Source: Flavobacterium sp.
GTDB lineage: Bacteria > Bacteroidota > Bacteroidia > Flavobacteriales > Flavobacteriaceae
Assembly: GCF_013823965.1 (NCBI RefSeq)
Contig: NZ_PNNA01000055.1
Span: forward strand, 1-64,000
Length of the DNA: 64,000 nt
Reading direction: 5' to 3'
Position numbers and translations under genes: made by a program. The notes beneath the pieces were generated by a model. The model did no database searches and was not told where the DNA came from. It saw only the letters and a list, made by a program, of their open reading frames with translations. Positions 29,521 through 36,936 of this stretch are shown in pieces; position 1 is the stretch's first letter; every line of letters starts with the position of its first letter.

Positions 29521-29937
29521 TTATTTTTTTATTTTATTTATTTCTAGTTCTCTAATATAATTTACTAATTTCCAACGTTGATCATCCGTCAACAACTCTT
29601 CATAGGATGCCATTGGAGCTTTTCCGTTTGTTATCTTCCAAAAAATATTGCCATCAGTTTGGTTTATGACTTTTAGCGCCAGAAAATTGGCGGGTTTTTT
29701 CACTAAGCTCAGTCCAGCTTGACCATTTCCTTTACCTTTTAAACCGTGACATAAAACACACATTTGATTGTAAATTTCCTTTCCTTCAGCAGTTGCACGT
29801 GCATTACCAACAAATGGATTTTTTACGCTGTCTGAATGCGCTGGGGCTATCCAATTATTATTTTCTTGGGCAGTGATTTGGTGACTGGCAAAAAACATTA
29901 AAACCATAACAACTATTAATGAACTATTCTTTTTCAT
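29521..29937 (-). CDS. Small exported monohaem c-type cytochrome
   Basis: 138-aa protein with a signal peptide (residues 1-24, ending ITAQ). The single haem site is CVLCH (Cys60, Cys63, His64) and the probable distal ligand is Met109 in KAPMASYEE. The fold matches class I cytochrome c, with the closing helix DDQRWKLVNYIREL. It would carry electrons in the periplasm; the partner oxidase or reductase is not in the window. It stands alone, with convergent terminators downstream and, upstream, a TGAT-N4-ATCA motif about 42 bp from the predicted transcript start, suggesting CRP/FNR-type control. Confidence 0.88.
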   Translation of the reverse strand: MKKNSSLIVVMVLMFFASHQITAQENNNWIAPAHSDSVKNPFVGNARATAEGKEIYNQMCVLCHGLKGKGNGQAGLSLVKKPANFLALKVINQTDGNIFWKITNGKAPMASYEELLTDDQRWKLVNYIRELEINKIKK

Positions 29938-29994
29938 AAGACTAATATTTAAGTTTAGCTTAGTAAAGTTACTATAGTTTTTTTGAAATAATTA

Positions 29995-30006
29995 TGATTT
30001 TTATCA
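29995..30006. promoter_or_regulatory. Candidate CRP/FNR-type site before cytochrome c
   Basis: TGAT-TTTT-ATCA is an exact inverted repeat matching the core of CRP/FNR-family sites (full FNR consensus TTGAT-N4-ATCAA; here ATGAT-N4-ATCAC). Its centre is about 42 bp upstream of the start predicted from the TAACTTTA box, the classical activator position. Confidence 0.35.
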
Positions 30007-30103
30007 CAAATTTGATGGAAATTCAAATTAATTCAACAATTTCGTGTAAAAACGAAAAGACATGGTTTGCTCCTACTTTCAAAGTAGGGTTAAATTGTTG
30101 CCA

Positions 30104-30235
30104 TTATTGACAAACTCGTTGAATTCGCTGCCAAGCCTTTTTAATAGTCACAACCATCAAATCTTTTTTTAACAATTTCCGAAGTCCCTTTTTGCCTTCA
30201 TTATTTAAAAAAATAAATAATTTACATCTCCTCAT
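30104..30235 (-). CDS. Doubtful 43-aa basic small ORF
   Basis: An ATG frame on the minus strand beginning MRRCKLFIFLNNEGKKGLRK, rich in Lys/Arg and ending in CQ. No family was recognised and no promoter or ribosome-binding site stands out. It may be a gene remnant or chance; it is listed because the surrounding 436 bp are otherwise empty. Confidence 0.15.
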   Translation of the reverse strand: MRRCKLFIFLNNEGKKGLRKLLKKDLMVVTIKKAWQRIQRVCQ

Positions 30236-30279
30236 GGGTATTATGATGTTTTGTTGTTCCAGAATGTGAAGCAAAAACA

Positions 30280-30315
30280 AAAAAGAGGACTTCCAGTTTT
30301 GGTTGTCCTCTTTTT
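30280..30315. terminator. Terminator of gapN
   Basis: Perfect 11-bp stem AAAAAGAGGAC / GTCCTCTTTTT with a 14-nt loop and A/T runs on both flanks, 58 nt beyond the gapN stop. Confidence 0.85.
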
Positions 30316-30373
30316 ATGGTTTGATAAAAATCAATACTATTGAAAACCAGTATCTGTTTTCAAGAAATTTCAA

Positions 30374-31954
30374 TTACAAAATATAATCCGTATTGATGAA
30401 ATTTGATTCTTTGCTATTCAACAATTCCTGCAAAATGGCATTGTTGTACTCATTGTCTTTTGAAGCTACAAATGTTCTAATGGAGAAAGAACGAAGCGCA
30501 TCAAAAATACTCAAAGTTCCCACGGCCGAATCTTTTCGCCCCGTGAAAGGATACAAATCCGGCCCTCTTTGACAAGAGCTATTCAAATTCACCCGGCAAA
30601 CCAGGTTGACCAAAGTATCTATTAACGGAGCAATAGTTTTAATGTCTTTCCCGAATAAACTTACTTGTTGTCCATAGTTAGACTCGGCCATATCATTCAA
30701 AGGTTCTTGAATATCCTTGAAAGTCAAAATGGGCACAACAGGACCAAATTGCTCTTCGTGATACACCCTCATTTCTTTATTTATTGGAAACAAAACCGCC
30801 GGAAATATATAGTTGTCCGAATGTTCTCCTCCTTTTGCGTTAATCACTTTGGCTCCTTTGCTGGTCGCATCGTCAATCAATTCCTGAATGTAAGCAGGCT
30901 TTTCTTTCTCTGGCAATGGCGTGAGCACGACCGATTTGTCCCAAGGATTTCCAAAAACAAGCGCATCAACTTTAGCAGCAAATCGTTTGTTGAATTCAGC
31001 AGCCACTGATTCATGCACGTATAAGATTTTCAAAGCCGTGCAACGCTGTCCGTTAAAGGACAAAGTTCCCGCGATGCATTCTTGGATGGCCAAATCTAAA
31101 TCGGCATCCGGTAATATGATGGCTGGATTTTTGGCTTCCAAACCTAAAATTAAGCGCAATCTGTTTTTATTTGGATGTTGGTCTTGCAAAGCAATCGCTG
31201 ATTTACTGTTGCCAATCAAGGCCAAAATGTCAACTTTTCCTGATTTCATAATTGGTGAAGCCACTTCACGACCTCTTCCGTAAATTACGTTGATAACTCC
31301 TTTTGGAAAACTGCTTCTAAAAGCTTCCAATAAAGGGGAAATTAATAAAACACCGTGTTTTGCCGGTTTAAAAATCACGGTATTTCCCATAATCAATGCT
31401 GGAATAAGCAAGGAAAAAGTTTCATTCAATGGATAATTGTAAGGCCCAAGGCACAAAACAACCCCAAGTGGTCCACGACGTATCATTGCATTGACGCCTT
31501 GACTTTTGGTAAAATGGGCACTGTTTCTATCCAATTGTTTGTAATGCTCAATGGTATCATAAATATATTCTACCGTTCTATCGAATTCTTTTTCAGAATC
31601 GCCCAATGATTTTCCGATTTCCCACATCAAAAATTTAACCACTTCGTTTCGGGTCGTTTTCATTTGTGTAACGAAATTCTCCATACACTTGATGCGATCC
31701 ACCACCTTCATGGTGGGCCACAACCCTTGTCCATTATTATAGGCTGCTGAAGCAGCTTCCAAGGCTTTCAATGCGTCGGTTTCTCCCATAAAAGGAATTG
31801 ATCCCAATAAAGTAGGCTCATAATTTTCTGTGGAGGAAATAGTGGAATAAACCGGTGTTGTTTCACCTGTCCATTTTTTTAATTCGCCATCAACCAAATA
31901 AGTATCTTGAATAAGTAATGAGCTAATTTGAAATTCTTGAGGTATTGTATTCAT
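30374..31954 (-). CDS. gapN: Non-phosphorylating NADP-dependent glyceraldehyde-3-P dehydrogenase
   Basis: 526-aa aldehyde dehydrogenase superfamily enzyme. The catalytic Cys305 is in [10 protein letters not shown] and the general base Glu273 in [27 protein letters not shown] is the cofactor-site loop. The pattern QRCTALK plus a GNPWD segment is characteristic of the GapN/ALDH11 branch, which oxidises glyceraldehyde-3-P straight to 3-phosphoglycerate with NADP+, giving NADPH but no ATP. A generic NADP aldehyde dehydrogenase is the alternative. It lies 62 nt after the rhodanese gene and probably shares its transcript. A phosphorylating GAPDH is also present at 46398. Confidence 0.82.
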   Translation of the reverse strand: MNTIPQEFQISSLLIQDTYLVDGELKKWTGETTPVYSTISSTENYEPTLLGSIPFMGETDALKALEAASAAYNNGQGLWPTMKVVDRIKCMENFVTQMKTTRNEVVKFLMWEIGKSLGDSEKEFDRTVEYIYDTIEHYKQLDRNSAHFTKSQGVNAMIRRGPLGVVLCLGPYNYPLNETFSLLIPALIMGNTVIFKPAKHGVLLISPLLEAFRSSFPKGVINVIYGRGREVASPIMKSGKVDILALIGNSKSAIALQDQHPNKNRLRLILGLEAKNPAIILPDADLDLAIQECIAGTLSFNGQRCTALKILYVHESVAAEFNKRFAAKVDALVFGNPWDKSVVLTPLPEKEKPAYIQELIDDATSKGAKVINAKGGEHSDNYIFPAVLFPINKEMRVYHEEQFGPVVPILTFKDIQEPLNDMAESNYGQQVSLFGKDIKTIAPLIDTLVNLVCRVNLNSSCQRGPDLYPFTGRKDSAVGTLSIFDALRSFSIRTFVASKDNEYNNAILQELLNSKESNFINTDYIL

Positions 31955-32016
31955 TATAATTGTATTATGTTTTAATTTAAAACGTGATTAAAAAAGAAGC
32001 TTTGCCTCTTCTAAAT

Positions 32017-32328
32017 TTAAGGGGAAACAATCTCTCCTTCCCATTGCAAAAATCCTCCCAACAAATTGTAGGTGTTCTCAAAACCCAATTCATTCATGAC
32101 TTCACATGCTTTTGCACTTCTGGCTCCAGAGCGACAATACACATAATAATTTTTTGATTTGTCCAAGGCTTCCAACTTCTCGATAAAAGCTTGTCCTTCG
32201 TATATGTCAATGTTTATGGAATTAGGAATTATTCCTTCATTGCACTCGGCTTCGGTTCTTACATCCAGTAATACTGAATTTTCGTCGGCTTCAAATTGAG
32301 AAACCCAATCTTCTTGTGTTAAATTCAT
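32017..32328 (-). CDS. Single-domain rhodanese
   Basis: 103-aa rhodanese-like protein without a signal peptide. The active-site loop is CRSGARS, with the sulfur-carrying Cys about residue 65 in YYVYCRSGAR. LLDVRTEAECNEGIIPNSIN is the typical CH2A-like segment. It would transfer sulfane sulfur to a thiol acceptor, or act as a redox or sulfur relay protein. The partner is not identifiable. It is the upstream gene of a likely two-gene unit with gapN. Confidence 0.88.
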   Translation of the reverse strand: MNLTQEDWVSQFEADENSVLLDVRTEAECNEGIIPNSINIDIYEGQAFIEKLEALDKSKNYYVYCRSGARSAKACEVMNELGFENTYNLLGGFLQWEGEIVSP

Positions 32329-32744
32329 GGTATTGTTTTTGGTAAAAATACAATGTTTTTAAGAAACAATAATCAACAGATTTGTTAATTGGATAATATT
32401 TTAAAGAAATCGTTTTCGTGTAACCGTAAAACAGGCTAAATTATTAATTATTCAAATAAATCGTAAAAAATACCTTTAAACAACAACAACAATACCTTTA
32501 TATTATTTTATATTCAGATTTTATGCTAATTCACATACCCTGCCATTCCTTCAAATCAGGCTGCTTTTATATGATTTTCGCAAAAATTGAATTCAAATTA
32601 CTGCTTTTACAACACCAAAACAAACTTCATTTTGGCCAAAAAACACAACCTCAAAATTATTTTTAACAAAACATTAACGCAACATTTGTACATACAAATA
32701 AAAAACATACTACATTTGTACCAACAAATAACACATATACAAAT
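32329..32744. promoter_or_regulatory. Divergent gap rhodanese / marR
   Basis: This 416-bp A/T-rich gap separates the leftward rhodanese-gapN unit from the rightward marR operon. The marR promoter and its two palindromes lie at the right end (32684-32729). No clear promoter for the rhodanese gene and no coding frame was recognised in the rest. Confidence 0.45.
32684..32729. promoter_or_regulatory. marR promoter overlaid by two palindromic operators
   Basis: Promoter boxes TTTG (32685-32688) and TACATTTG (32711-32718) are spaced 22 nt. The first palindrome, ATTTGTA-CA-TACAAAT (32684-32699), is perfect and covers the -33 box. The second, ATTTGT-ACCA-ACAAAT (32714-32729), covers the -7 box and predicted start. 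Their centres are 30 bp apart, about three helical turns, so two MarR dimers could bind one face of the DNA. This is the arrangement expected for autorepression. Confidence 0.7.
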
Positions 32745-33200
32745 ATGAAAATTGAAGAAGTGTTAAAATCAACTGTGCCGATGGATATTTCCAAAAAAAT
32801 TATCCTGAATATTTTGTACACACAAAATGTTCTCACGGAAAGTTTTAATGAAATATTGAAACCTCATGAAATATCGGGTGAACAATATAATGTGCTTCGC
32901 ATACTAAGAGGTCAAAAGGGAAATCCTGCAAATATGTGCGTAATTCAAGAACGTATGTTGGCCAAAACCAGCAACACCACAAGATTAGTGGACAAATTGT
33001 TGTTGAAAGAACTGGTAACTCGAGAAGTTTGCCCTGAAAACAGACGCAAAATAGAGGTTTCCATTACTCAAAAAGGGCTAGACGTCTTGAAAGAGCTAGA
33101 TCCAAAAGTAGCTGAACACGAGGAGTCGTTTTCAAACAATTTAAATGCCGACGAAATAATATTATTAAATCAATTGTTGGAAAAATACAGAAATCAATAA
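32745..33200 (+). CDS. MarR-family regulator
   Basis: 151-aa winged-helix protein. The MarR core is clear: dimer helices at both ends, LKPHEISGEQYNVLRILRGQ, the recognition region MLAKTSNTTRLVDKLLLKEL, and the wing VCPENRRKIEVSITQKGLD. Proteins of this family usually repress a neighbouring redox or stress gene and release DNA on binding a phenolic or on thiol oxidation. There is one cysteine near residue 66 (ANMCVIQE) and one in the wing. It is first in a marR-nitroreductase-yceI set (19-nt gap to the next gene), with palindromes over its own promoter. Confidence 0.9.
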   Translation: MKIEEVLKSTVPMDISKKIILNILYTQNVLTESFNEILKPHEISGEQYNVLRILRGQKGNPANMCVIQERMLAKTSNTTRLVDKLLLKELVTREVCPENRRKIEVSITQKGLDVLKELDPKVAEHEESFSNNLNADEIILLNQLLEKYRNQ

Positions 33201-33219
33201 ATTAAACATCAAACATAAC

Positions 33220-33852
33220 ATGAGTACTTTTTTAGAAAATCAAAATTGGAGATATGCAACAAAGAAATTTGATGCTAGCAAAAAAATCTCGACGGAGGAT
33301 TTAAACACCTTGAAAGAAGCCATCAGATTGAGTTCTTCTTCTTATGGATTGCAACCTTATAAAGTTATTATAGTCGAAAATCCTGAATTAAGAGCAAAAA
33401 TCCAACCAGCGGCTTGGGGACAATCACAAATTGTTGACGCTTCACATCTTATCGTTTTTGCCAACAGAACAACAATTAACGACACCGAAATAGATTCTTT
33501 TTTTGACAAAATTAGCAAAACGAGAGAAATCCCTTTAGAAGCGTTATCAGGTTACCAAGGCTTCATGAAAGGTAAAATCAACGAATTATCAGAAGATGCC
33601 CAAAATATTTGGAATTCAAAACAAACATATTTGGCACTTGGAAACTTGCTAAATGCCGCAGCAGAATTGAAAATCGACGTGACTCCCATGGAAGGTTTTG
33701 TTCCTGCCCAAGTAAATGAAATACTGGGACTAAACGAATTGGGATTAAATGCAAGTTTAATAGCAACCGTGGGATACAGACACGAAGAAGACGCCACCCA
33801 ATACCAGAAAAAAGTTAGAAAATCAAACGAAGAATTATTTATAACACTTTAA
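33220..33852 (+). CDS. NAD(P)H-dependent nitroreductase-family oxidoreductase
   Basis: 210-aa flavin (FMN) oxidoreductase of the NfsB-like nitroreductase family. It starts FLENQNWRYATKKFDASKKI (WRYATKxFD is the FMN-phosphate site). RLSSSSYGLQPYKVIIVENP and the GxxP-like MEGFVPAQVNEILGLNELGL segment follow. The known family reaction is two-electron reduction of quinones or nitroaromatics using NAD(P)H. The upstream MarR gene suggests induction by such compounds. It lies 19 nt after marR and 30 nt before the yceI-like gene. Confidence 0.88.
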   Translation: MSTFLENQNWRYATKKFDASKKISTEDLNTLKEAIRLSSSSYGLQPYKVIIVENPELRAKIQPAAWGQSQIVDASHLIVFANRTTINDTEIDSFFDKISKTREIPLEALSGYQGFMKGKINELSEDAQNIWNSKQTYLALGNLLNAAAELKIDVTPMEGFVPAQVNEILGLNELGLNASLIATVGYRHEEDATQYQKKVRKSNEELFITL

Positions 33853-33882
33853 TTATTAATTATTTACAAACAAATTTAACAC

Positions 33883-34449
33883 ATGAAAAATTTAAAATCA
33901 ATCGCATTAGCATTAGTAGTAGTTTTGACTACAGCAACAGTATCGGCCCAAACAAAAAAAATTGACGCAGCCGCAAGCACCATCGAATGGGTAGGGAAAA
34001 AAGTAACGGGTCAACACAATGGAACAGTAAATTTCAAAGACGGAGCATTAGTTTTTAAAGGAGCTAAACTAAAAGGAGGAAGTTTTACTGTAAACATGAC
34101 TTCATTGACAGCCACTGACCTTTCAGGAGAATACCAAGGAAAATTAAACGGTCACTTAAAAGCGGACGACTTCTTTGGAACTGATAAATTCCCGACAGCT
34201 ACTTTAGTTTTCAAAAAAATCGGAGCTAAATCAGCCAACGTTTACACTGTAACTGCTGATTTAACTATCAAAGGAATCACTAAACCAGTTACTTTTGACA
34301 TTACAGTAAACGGAAACACTGCTACTACGGCTTTCAACGTGGACCGTACTAAATATGATATCAAATACAACTCTAAATCATTCTTCGAAAGCATTGGAGA
34401 CAAAGCTATCTATGACGAATTTGAATTGAAAGTAGCTTTGAAATTCTAA
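33883..34449 (+). CDS. YceI-family periplasmic lipid-binding protein
   Basis: 188-aa protein with a signal peptide (residues 1-22, ending ATVSAQ) and a YceI lipocalin-like beta barrel. Landmarks: IDAAASTIEWVGKKVTGQHN, GGSFTVNMTSL, GHLKADDFFGTDKFPTATLV, KGITKPVTFDI. Family members bind polyisoprenoid or other long-chain lipids, and in many bacteria they accompany redox genes. Here the gene is the third of the marR-nitroreductase-yceI unit and may share its control. The exact ligand is unknown. A terminator follows 23 nt later. Confidence 0.9.
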   Translation: MKNLKSIALALVVVLTTATVSAQTKKIDAAASTIEWVGKKVTGQHNGTVNFKDGALVFKGAKLKGGSFTVNMTSLTATDLSGEYQGKLNGHLKADDFFGTDKFPTATLVFKKIGAKSANVYTVTADLTIKGITKPVTFDITVNGNTATTAFNVDRTKYDIKYNSKSFFESIGDKAIYDEFELKVALKF

Positions 34450-34471
34450 TTTCAACAAAAATAAATTTTTA

Positions 34472-34509
34472 CAAACCCTGACAAGAAGTTGTTGGGGTTT
34501 TGTTTTTTT
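34472..34509 (+). terminator. Terminator after yceI-like gene
   Basis: AACCCTGACAA and TTGTTGGGGTT pair at 9 of 11 positions around a GAAG tetraloop, with a T-rich tail. Confidence 0.7.
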
Positions 34510-34547
34510 AACAAAATCATAAAAAAAAGTGTTTTTCATTTATTCTA

Positions 34548-34578
34548 TTTGAATAATCAAATAGGATTTATATATTTG
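34548..34578 (+). promoter_or_regulatory. trp operon promoter
   Basis: TTTG (34548-34551), a 19-nt spacer and TATATTTG (34571-34578) give a perfect match to the Bacteroidota -33/-7 consensus at optimal spacing. The leader-peptide ATG starts only 4 nt after the -7 box, so transcription should begin at or within a few bases of the start codon. Confidence 0.85.
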
Positions 34579-34582
34579 TGGA

Positions 34583-34639
34583 ATGAAAACGATTTTAAAA
34601 AATACTTGGTGGTGGAACAATTTACGTCAATCGTCGTGA
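34583..34639 (+). CDS. trpL: trp leader peptide with three consecutive Trp codons
   Basis: 18-codon ORF MKTILKNTWWWNNLRQSS ending in TGA. Three TGG codons in a row (34607-34615) cannot be chance in this A/T-rich stretch just upstream of trpE; E. coli TrpL (14 aa) has two. The ORF sits between a consensus promoter and a perfect terminator hairpin, and its last codons form one arm of an antiterminator. Ribosome stalling at the Trp codons when charged tRNA-Trp is scarce would let the operon be transcribed. The ATG is almost certainly at or near the mRNA 5' end, so initiation would be leaderless. No alternative in-frame start lies upstream within the transcript. Confidence 0.88.
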   Translation: MKTILKNTWWWNNLRQSS

Positions 34640-34703
34640 ACAAAGCACCTGTAGTATAAACTATAAATATAAAAGGCTTGTCATCACGACAAGCCTTTTT
34701 TTT
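34633..34703 (+). promoter_or_regulatory. trp attenuator: antiterminator and terminator
   Basis: Terminator: perfect 12-bp stem AAAAGGCTTGTC (34671-34682) / GACAAGCCTTTT (34688-34699), 5-nt loop, T-run. Antiterminator: GTCGTGA (34633-34639) pairs exactly with TCACGAC (34684-34690), extended by the following ACAAAGC against GCTTGT (34676-34681) with small bulges, about 13 bp in all. The first arm overlaps the leader stop codon. A ribosome stalled at the Trp codons leaves it free, and a ribosome at the stop covers it. The terminator ends 30 nt before trpE. Confidence 0.85.
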
Positions 34704-34731
34704 ATTCCCAGCTCGAAAAGAAATTAAAAAT

Positions 34732-36132
34732 ATGAAGACATTTAAATTACAAACCAATTACAAGCAAATTCTTGCCGACACGATTACTCCGGTAAGCGTG
34801 TATTTTAAAATTCGCGACAAATATCCAAACAGCCTCCTTTTGGAAAGTAGCGACTACCACGGCAACGACAACAGTTTTTCCTACATCTGTTGCAACCCGA
34901 TTGCTTCCATAAAAATCGAAAACGAAACCATCTATAAAACCTTTCCCGACGAAAGCACGGAAATCATTCCAATAGAAGACACAACTGACATCCCTCAAAT
35001 AATCCAAGAATTCTCAGGGCAGTTCCAATCCGAGAAAAATGATTTCAAATTCATCAACAACGGATTATTTGGTTACATTTCTTATGATGCCGTTCGTTAT
35101 TTCGAAAAAGTAAGCATAGCCAAAAAAGACGAAGAAACCACCATTCCTGATATCTATTATGCGGTTTACCAAAACATCATTGCCATCAACCATTTCAAAA
35201 ACGAAGCCTATATTTTCTGCCACAGCGTAGATGGAAAAAACAACATTTCGGAAATCGAACAATTGTTGCAATCCCGAAACATAGCTTCTTATAAATTTTC
35301 TAAAGACGGAGAAGGAAAATCCAACCTGACCGACGAAGAATTCAAACACAATGTGGCCTTGGCAAAAAAACATTGTCATAGAGGCGATGTGTTTCAATTA
35401 GTATTGTCTCGAAGATTTTCTCAAAAATTTAAAGGTGACGAATTCAATGTTTACAGGGCTTTGAGAAGCATCAACCCCTCTCCTTACCTATTCTTTTTTG
35501 ATTATGGCGATTTCAAGATATTTGGTTCTTCACCCGAAGCCCAAATTATCGTCAAAAACCGCAAAGCCGAAATTCATCCCATCGCTGGAACGTTCAGACG
35601 AACTGGCGACGACGAAAAAGATGCCGTTTTGGCCAAGAACTTATCCGAAGACAAAAAAGAAAACAGCGAACACGTGATGTTGGTCGACTTGGCTCGAAAT
35701 GACTTGAGTCGTCACGGACACGCTGTGCAAGTGGAAAAATACCGGGAAGTACAATTTTTCTCCCACGTCATTCATTTGGTTTCCAAAGTGACGGGGCATT
35801 TACACGAAAAAGCAACAACAATGCAAGTCGTTGCCGACACTTTTCCGGCTGGAACTCTAAGCGGAGCGCCGAAACACAGGGCAATGCAATTAATCGAAGA
35901 TTACGAAAAAACAAATCGCAATTTCTACGGAGGTGCCATTGGTTTTATGGATTTTGAAGGCAACTTCAATCACGCCATCATGATCCGAACATTTCTGAGC
36001 AAAAACCATCAATTACATTCTCAAGCCGGAGCCGGAATTGTTGCCGATTCAAGCGAAGAAAGCGAAATGCAGGAAGTGTACAATAAATTATTGGCGCTGA
36101 ATAAAGCGTTGGACTTGGCAGAAACAATTTAA
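34732..36132 (+). CDS. trpE: Anthranilate synthase component I
   Basis: 466-aa chorismate-utilising enzyme forming anthranilate with TrpG-supplied ammonia. The feedback (tryptophan-binding) element is seen as NSLLLESSDYHG near residues 32-43. Catalytic core landmarks are HPIAGTFRRTGDDEKD, EHVMLVDLARNDLSRH, TFPAGTLSGAPKHRAM and GGAIGFMDFEGNFNHAIMIR. The start MKTFKLQTNYK is required because an upstream in-frame ATG (34678) lies inside the attenuator hairpin. First structural gene of the operon. Presence of the LLES-type element suggests end-product inhibition in addition to attenuation. Confidence 0.96.
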   Translation: MKTFKLQTNYKQILADTITPVSVYFKIRDKYPNSLLLESSDYHGNDNSFSYICCNPIASIKIENETIYKTFPDESTEIIPIEDTTDIPQIIQEFSGQFQSEKNDFKFINNGLFGYISYDAVRYFEKVSIAKKDEETTIPDIYYAVYQNIIAINHFKNEAYIFCHSVDGKNNISEIEQLLQSRNIASYKFSKDGEGKSNLTDEEFKHNVALAKKHCHRGDVFQLVLSRRFSQKFKGDEFNVYRALRSINPSPYLFFFDYGDFKIFGSSPEAQIIVKNRKAEIHPIAGTFRRTGDDEKDAVLAKNLSEDKKENSEHVMLVDLARNDLSRHGHAVQVEKYREVQFFSHVIHLVSKVTGHLHEKATTMQVVADTFPAGTLSGAPKHRAMQLIEDYEKTNRNFYGGAIGFMDFEGNFNHAIMIRTFLSKNHQLHSQAGAGIVADSSEESEMQEVYNKLLALNKALDLAETI

Positions 36133-36149
36133 AAAAAGTAATCAGTTGT

Positions 36150-36276
36150 CATCTCGAGCGCAGTCGAGAGACAGTTTTTAGTGTTCAGTTTCAACTGCTA
36201 AAAATTTTAAATAATAATTAAAAACCCTATTTACCCCAATAGGTTCTCCCCTCCTTTGGAGGGGTTGGGGGAGGAA
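36150..36276. repeat. Two short intergenic palindromes between trpE and trpG
   Basis: The 146-bp gap contains TCTCGA-GCGCAG-TCGAGA (about 36153-36170) and, just before trpG, CCCCTCC-TTT-GGAGGGG followed by TTGGGGGAGG. Neither has a terminator-type T-run in the operon direction, and both look like members of dispersed intergenic repeat families. The second leaves a purine-rich GGGGGAGG 5 nt before the trpG start, which might help initiation. Confidence 0.65.
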
Positions 36277-36278
36277 AA

Positions 36279-36845
36279 ATGAAAAAAATACTAGTCATAG
36301 ACAATTACGACAGCTTCACGTACAACTTGGTGCATTATCTGGAAGATTTGGATTGCGAAGTTACCGTTTACCGAAACGATGAATTTGATATTGACGAAAT
36401 CTCAAGTTTCGACAAAATATTGCTTTCTCCGGGACCAGGAATTCCGGATGAAGCAGGTTTATTGAAAGCAGTGATTGCAAAATATGCCCCAACCAAAAGC
36501 ATTCTTGGCGTTTGCTTGGGTCAGCAAGCCATCGGGGAAGTTTTTGGAGGAACACTTTCCAATTTGGACAAAGTGTATCACGGCGTTTCCTCAATGGTAA
36601 GAACATCCGTTGACGACGAACTTCTATTTGAAGGTTTAGGAAACGAATTCGAAGTGGGACGCTACCATTCTTGGGTTGTGGACGTCAATTTACCCGATGT
36701 TTTGGAAGCCACTTCATTCGATGAAAACGGACAAGTGATGTCGTTGCGCCACAAAACATTTGATGTTCGAGGCGTACAATTTCATCCTGAAAGCGTGTTG
36801 ACGCCAAACGGAAAGAAGATTTTGGAAAACTGGCTTAAAAATTAG
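36279..36845 (+). CDS. trpG: Anthranilate synthase component II (glutamine amidotransferase)
   Basis: 188-aa class I glutamine amidotransferase. The triad is visible: nucleophilic Cys in ILGVCLGQQAIGE, and His/Glu in GVQFHPESVLTP. LVIDNYDSFTYNLVHYLE and LLSPGPGIPDEAG are further family signatures. It supplies ammonia from glutamine to TrpE. A PabA role is also possible, as such subunits can be shared, but its place after trpE favours TrpG. It is not fused to trpD or trpE. Confidence 0.95.
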   Translation: MKKILVIDNYDSFTYNLVHYLEDLDCEVTVYRNDEFDIDEISSFDKILLSPGPGIPDEAGLLKAVIAKYAPTKSILGVCLGQQAIGEVFGGTLSNLDKVYHGVSSMVRTSVDDELLFEGLGNEFEVGRYHSWVVDVNLPDVLEATSFDENGQVMSLRHKTFDVRGVQFHPESVLTPNGKKILENWLKN

Positions 36846-36932
36846 TACTCAGTGTTCAGTTTTTAGTAATCAGTACACACAATCAAAAAGTTTAGTGAAC
36901 TCTGTGCCTTCTCAGTGCCCTTTGTGGTTAAA
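36845..36932. repeat. Dispersed-repeat-like sequence before the cytochrome gene
   Basis: CTCAGTGTTCAGTTTTTAGT resembles text in the trpE-trpG gap and at 56262-56290 (ACTGAACACTGAACAC). It is followed by a CTCTGTGCCTTCTCAGTGCC / CTTTGTGGTTAA segment typical of intergenic filler repeats. An in-frame ATG at 36895 falls within this repeat, which is why it was not taken as the start of the next gene. Confidence 0.5.
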
Positions 36933-36936
36933 AAAA

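Larger units (their letters stand above)
29938..30373. other. Intergenic gap between cytochrome c and gapN
   Basis: This 436-bp gap has a -7-like TAACTTTA box for the cytochrome (29971-29964, minus strand), a TGAT-N4-ATCA motif (29995-30006), a CCTACTTT/AAAGTAGG hairpin (30073-30089), a possible 43-codon minus-strand ORF (30104-30235), and the gapN terminator (30280-30315). Nothing else was recognised. Confidence 0.5.

Noticed and set aside
34678..34731. An N-terminal extension of TrpE from an ATG at 34678
   Set aside because: The ATG lies inside the attenuator terminator stem and the added residues (MSSRQAFFLFPARKEIKN) are not part of the TrpE family; the start at 34732 gives a normal protein.
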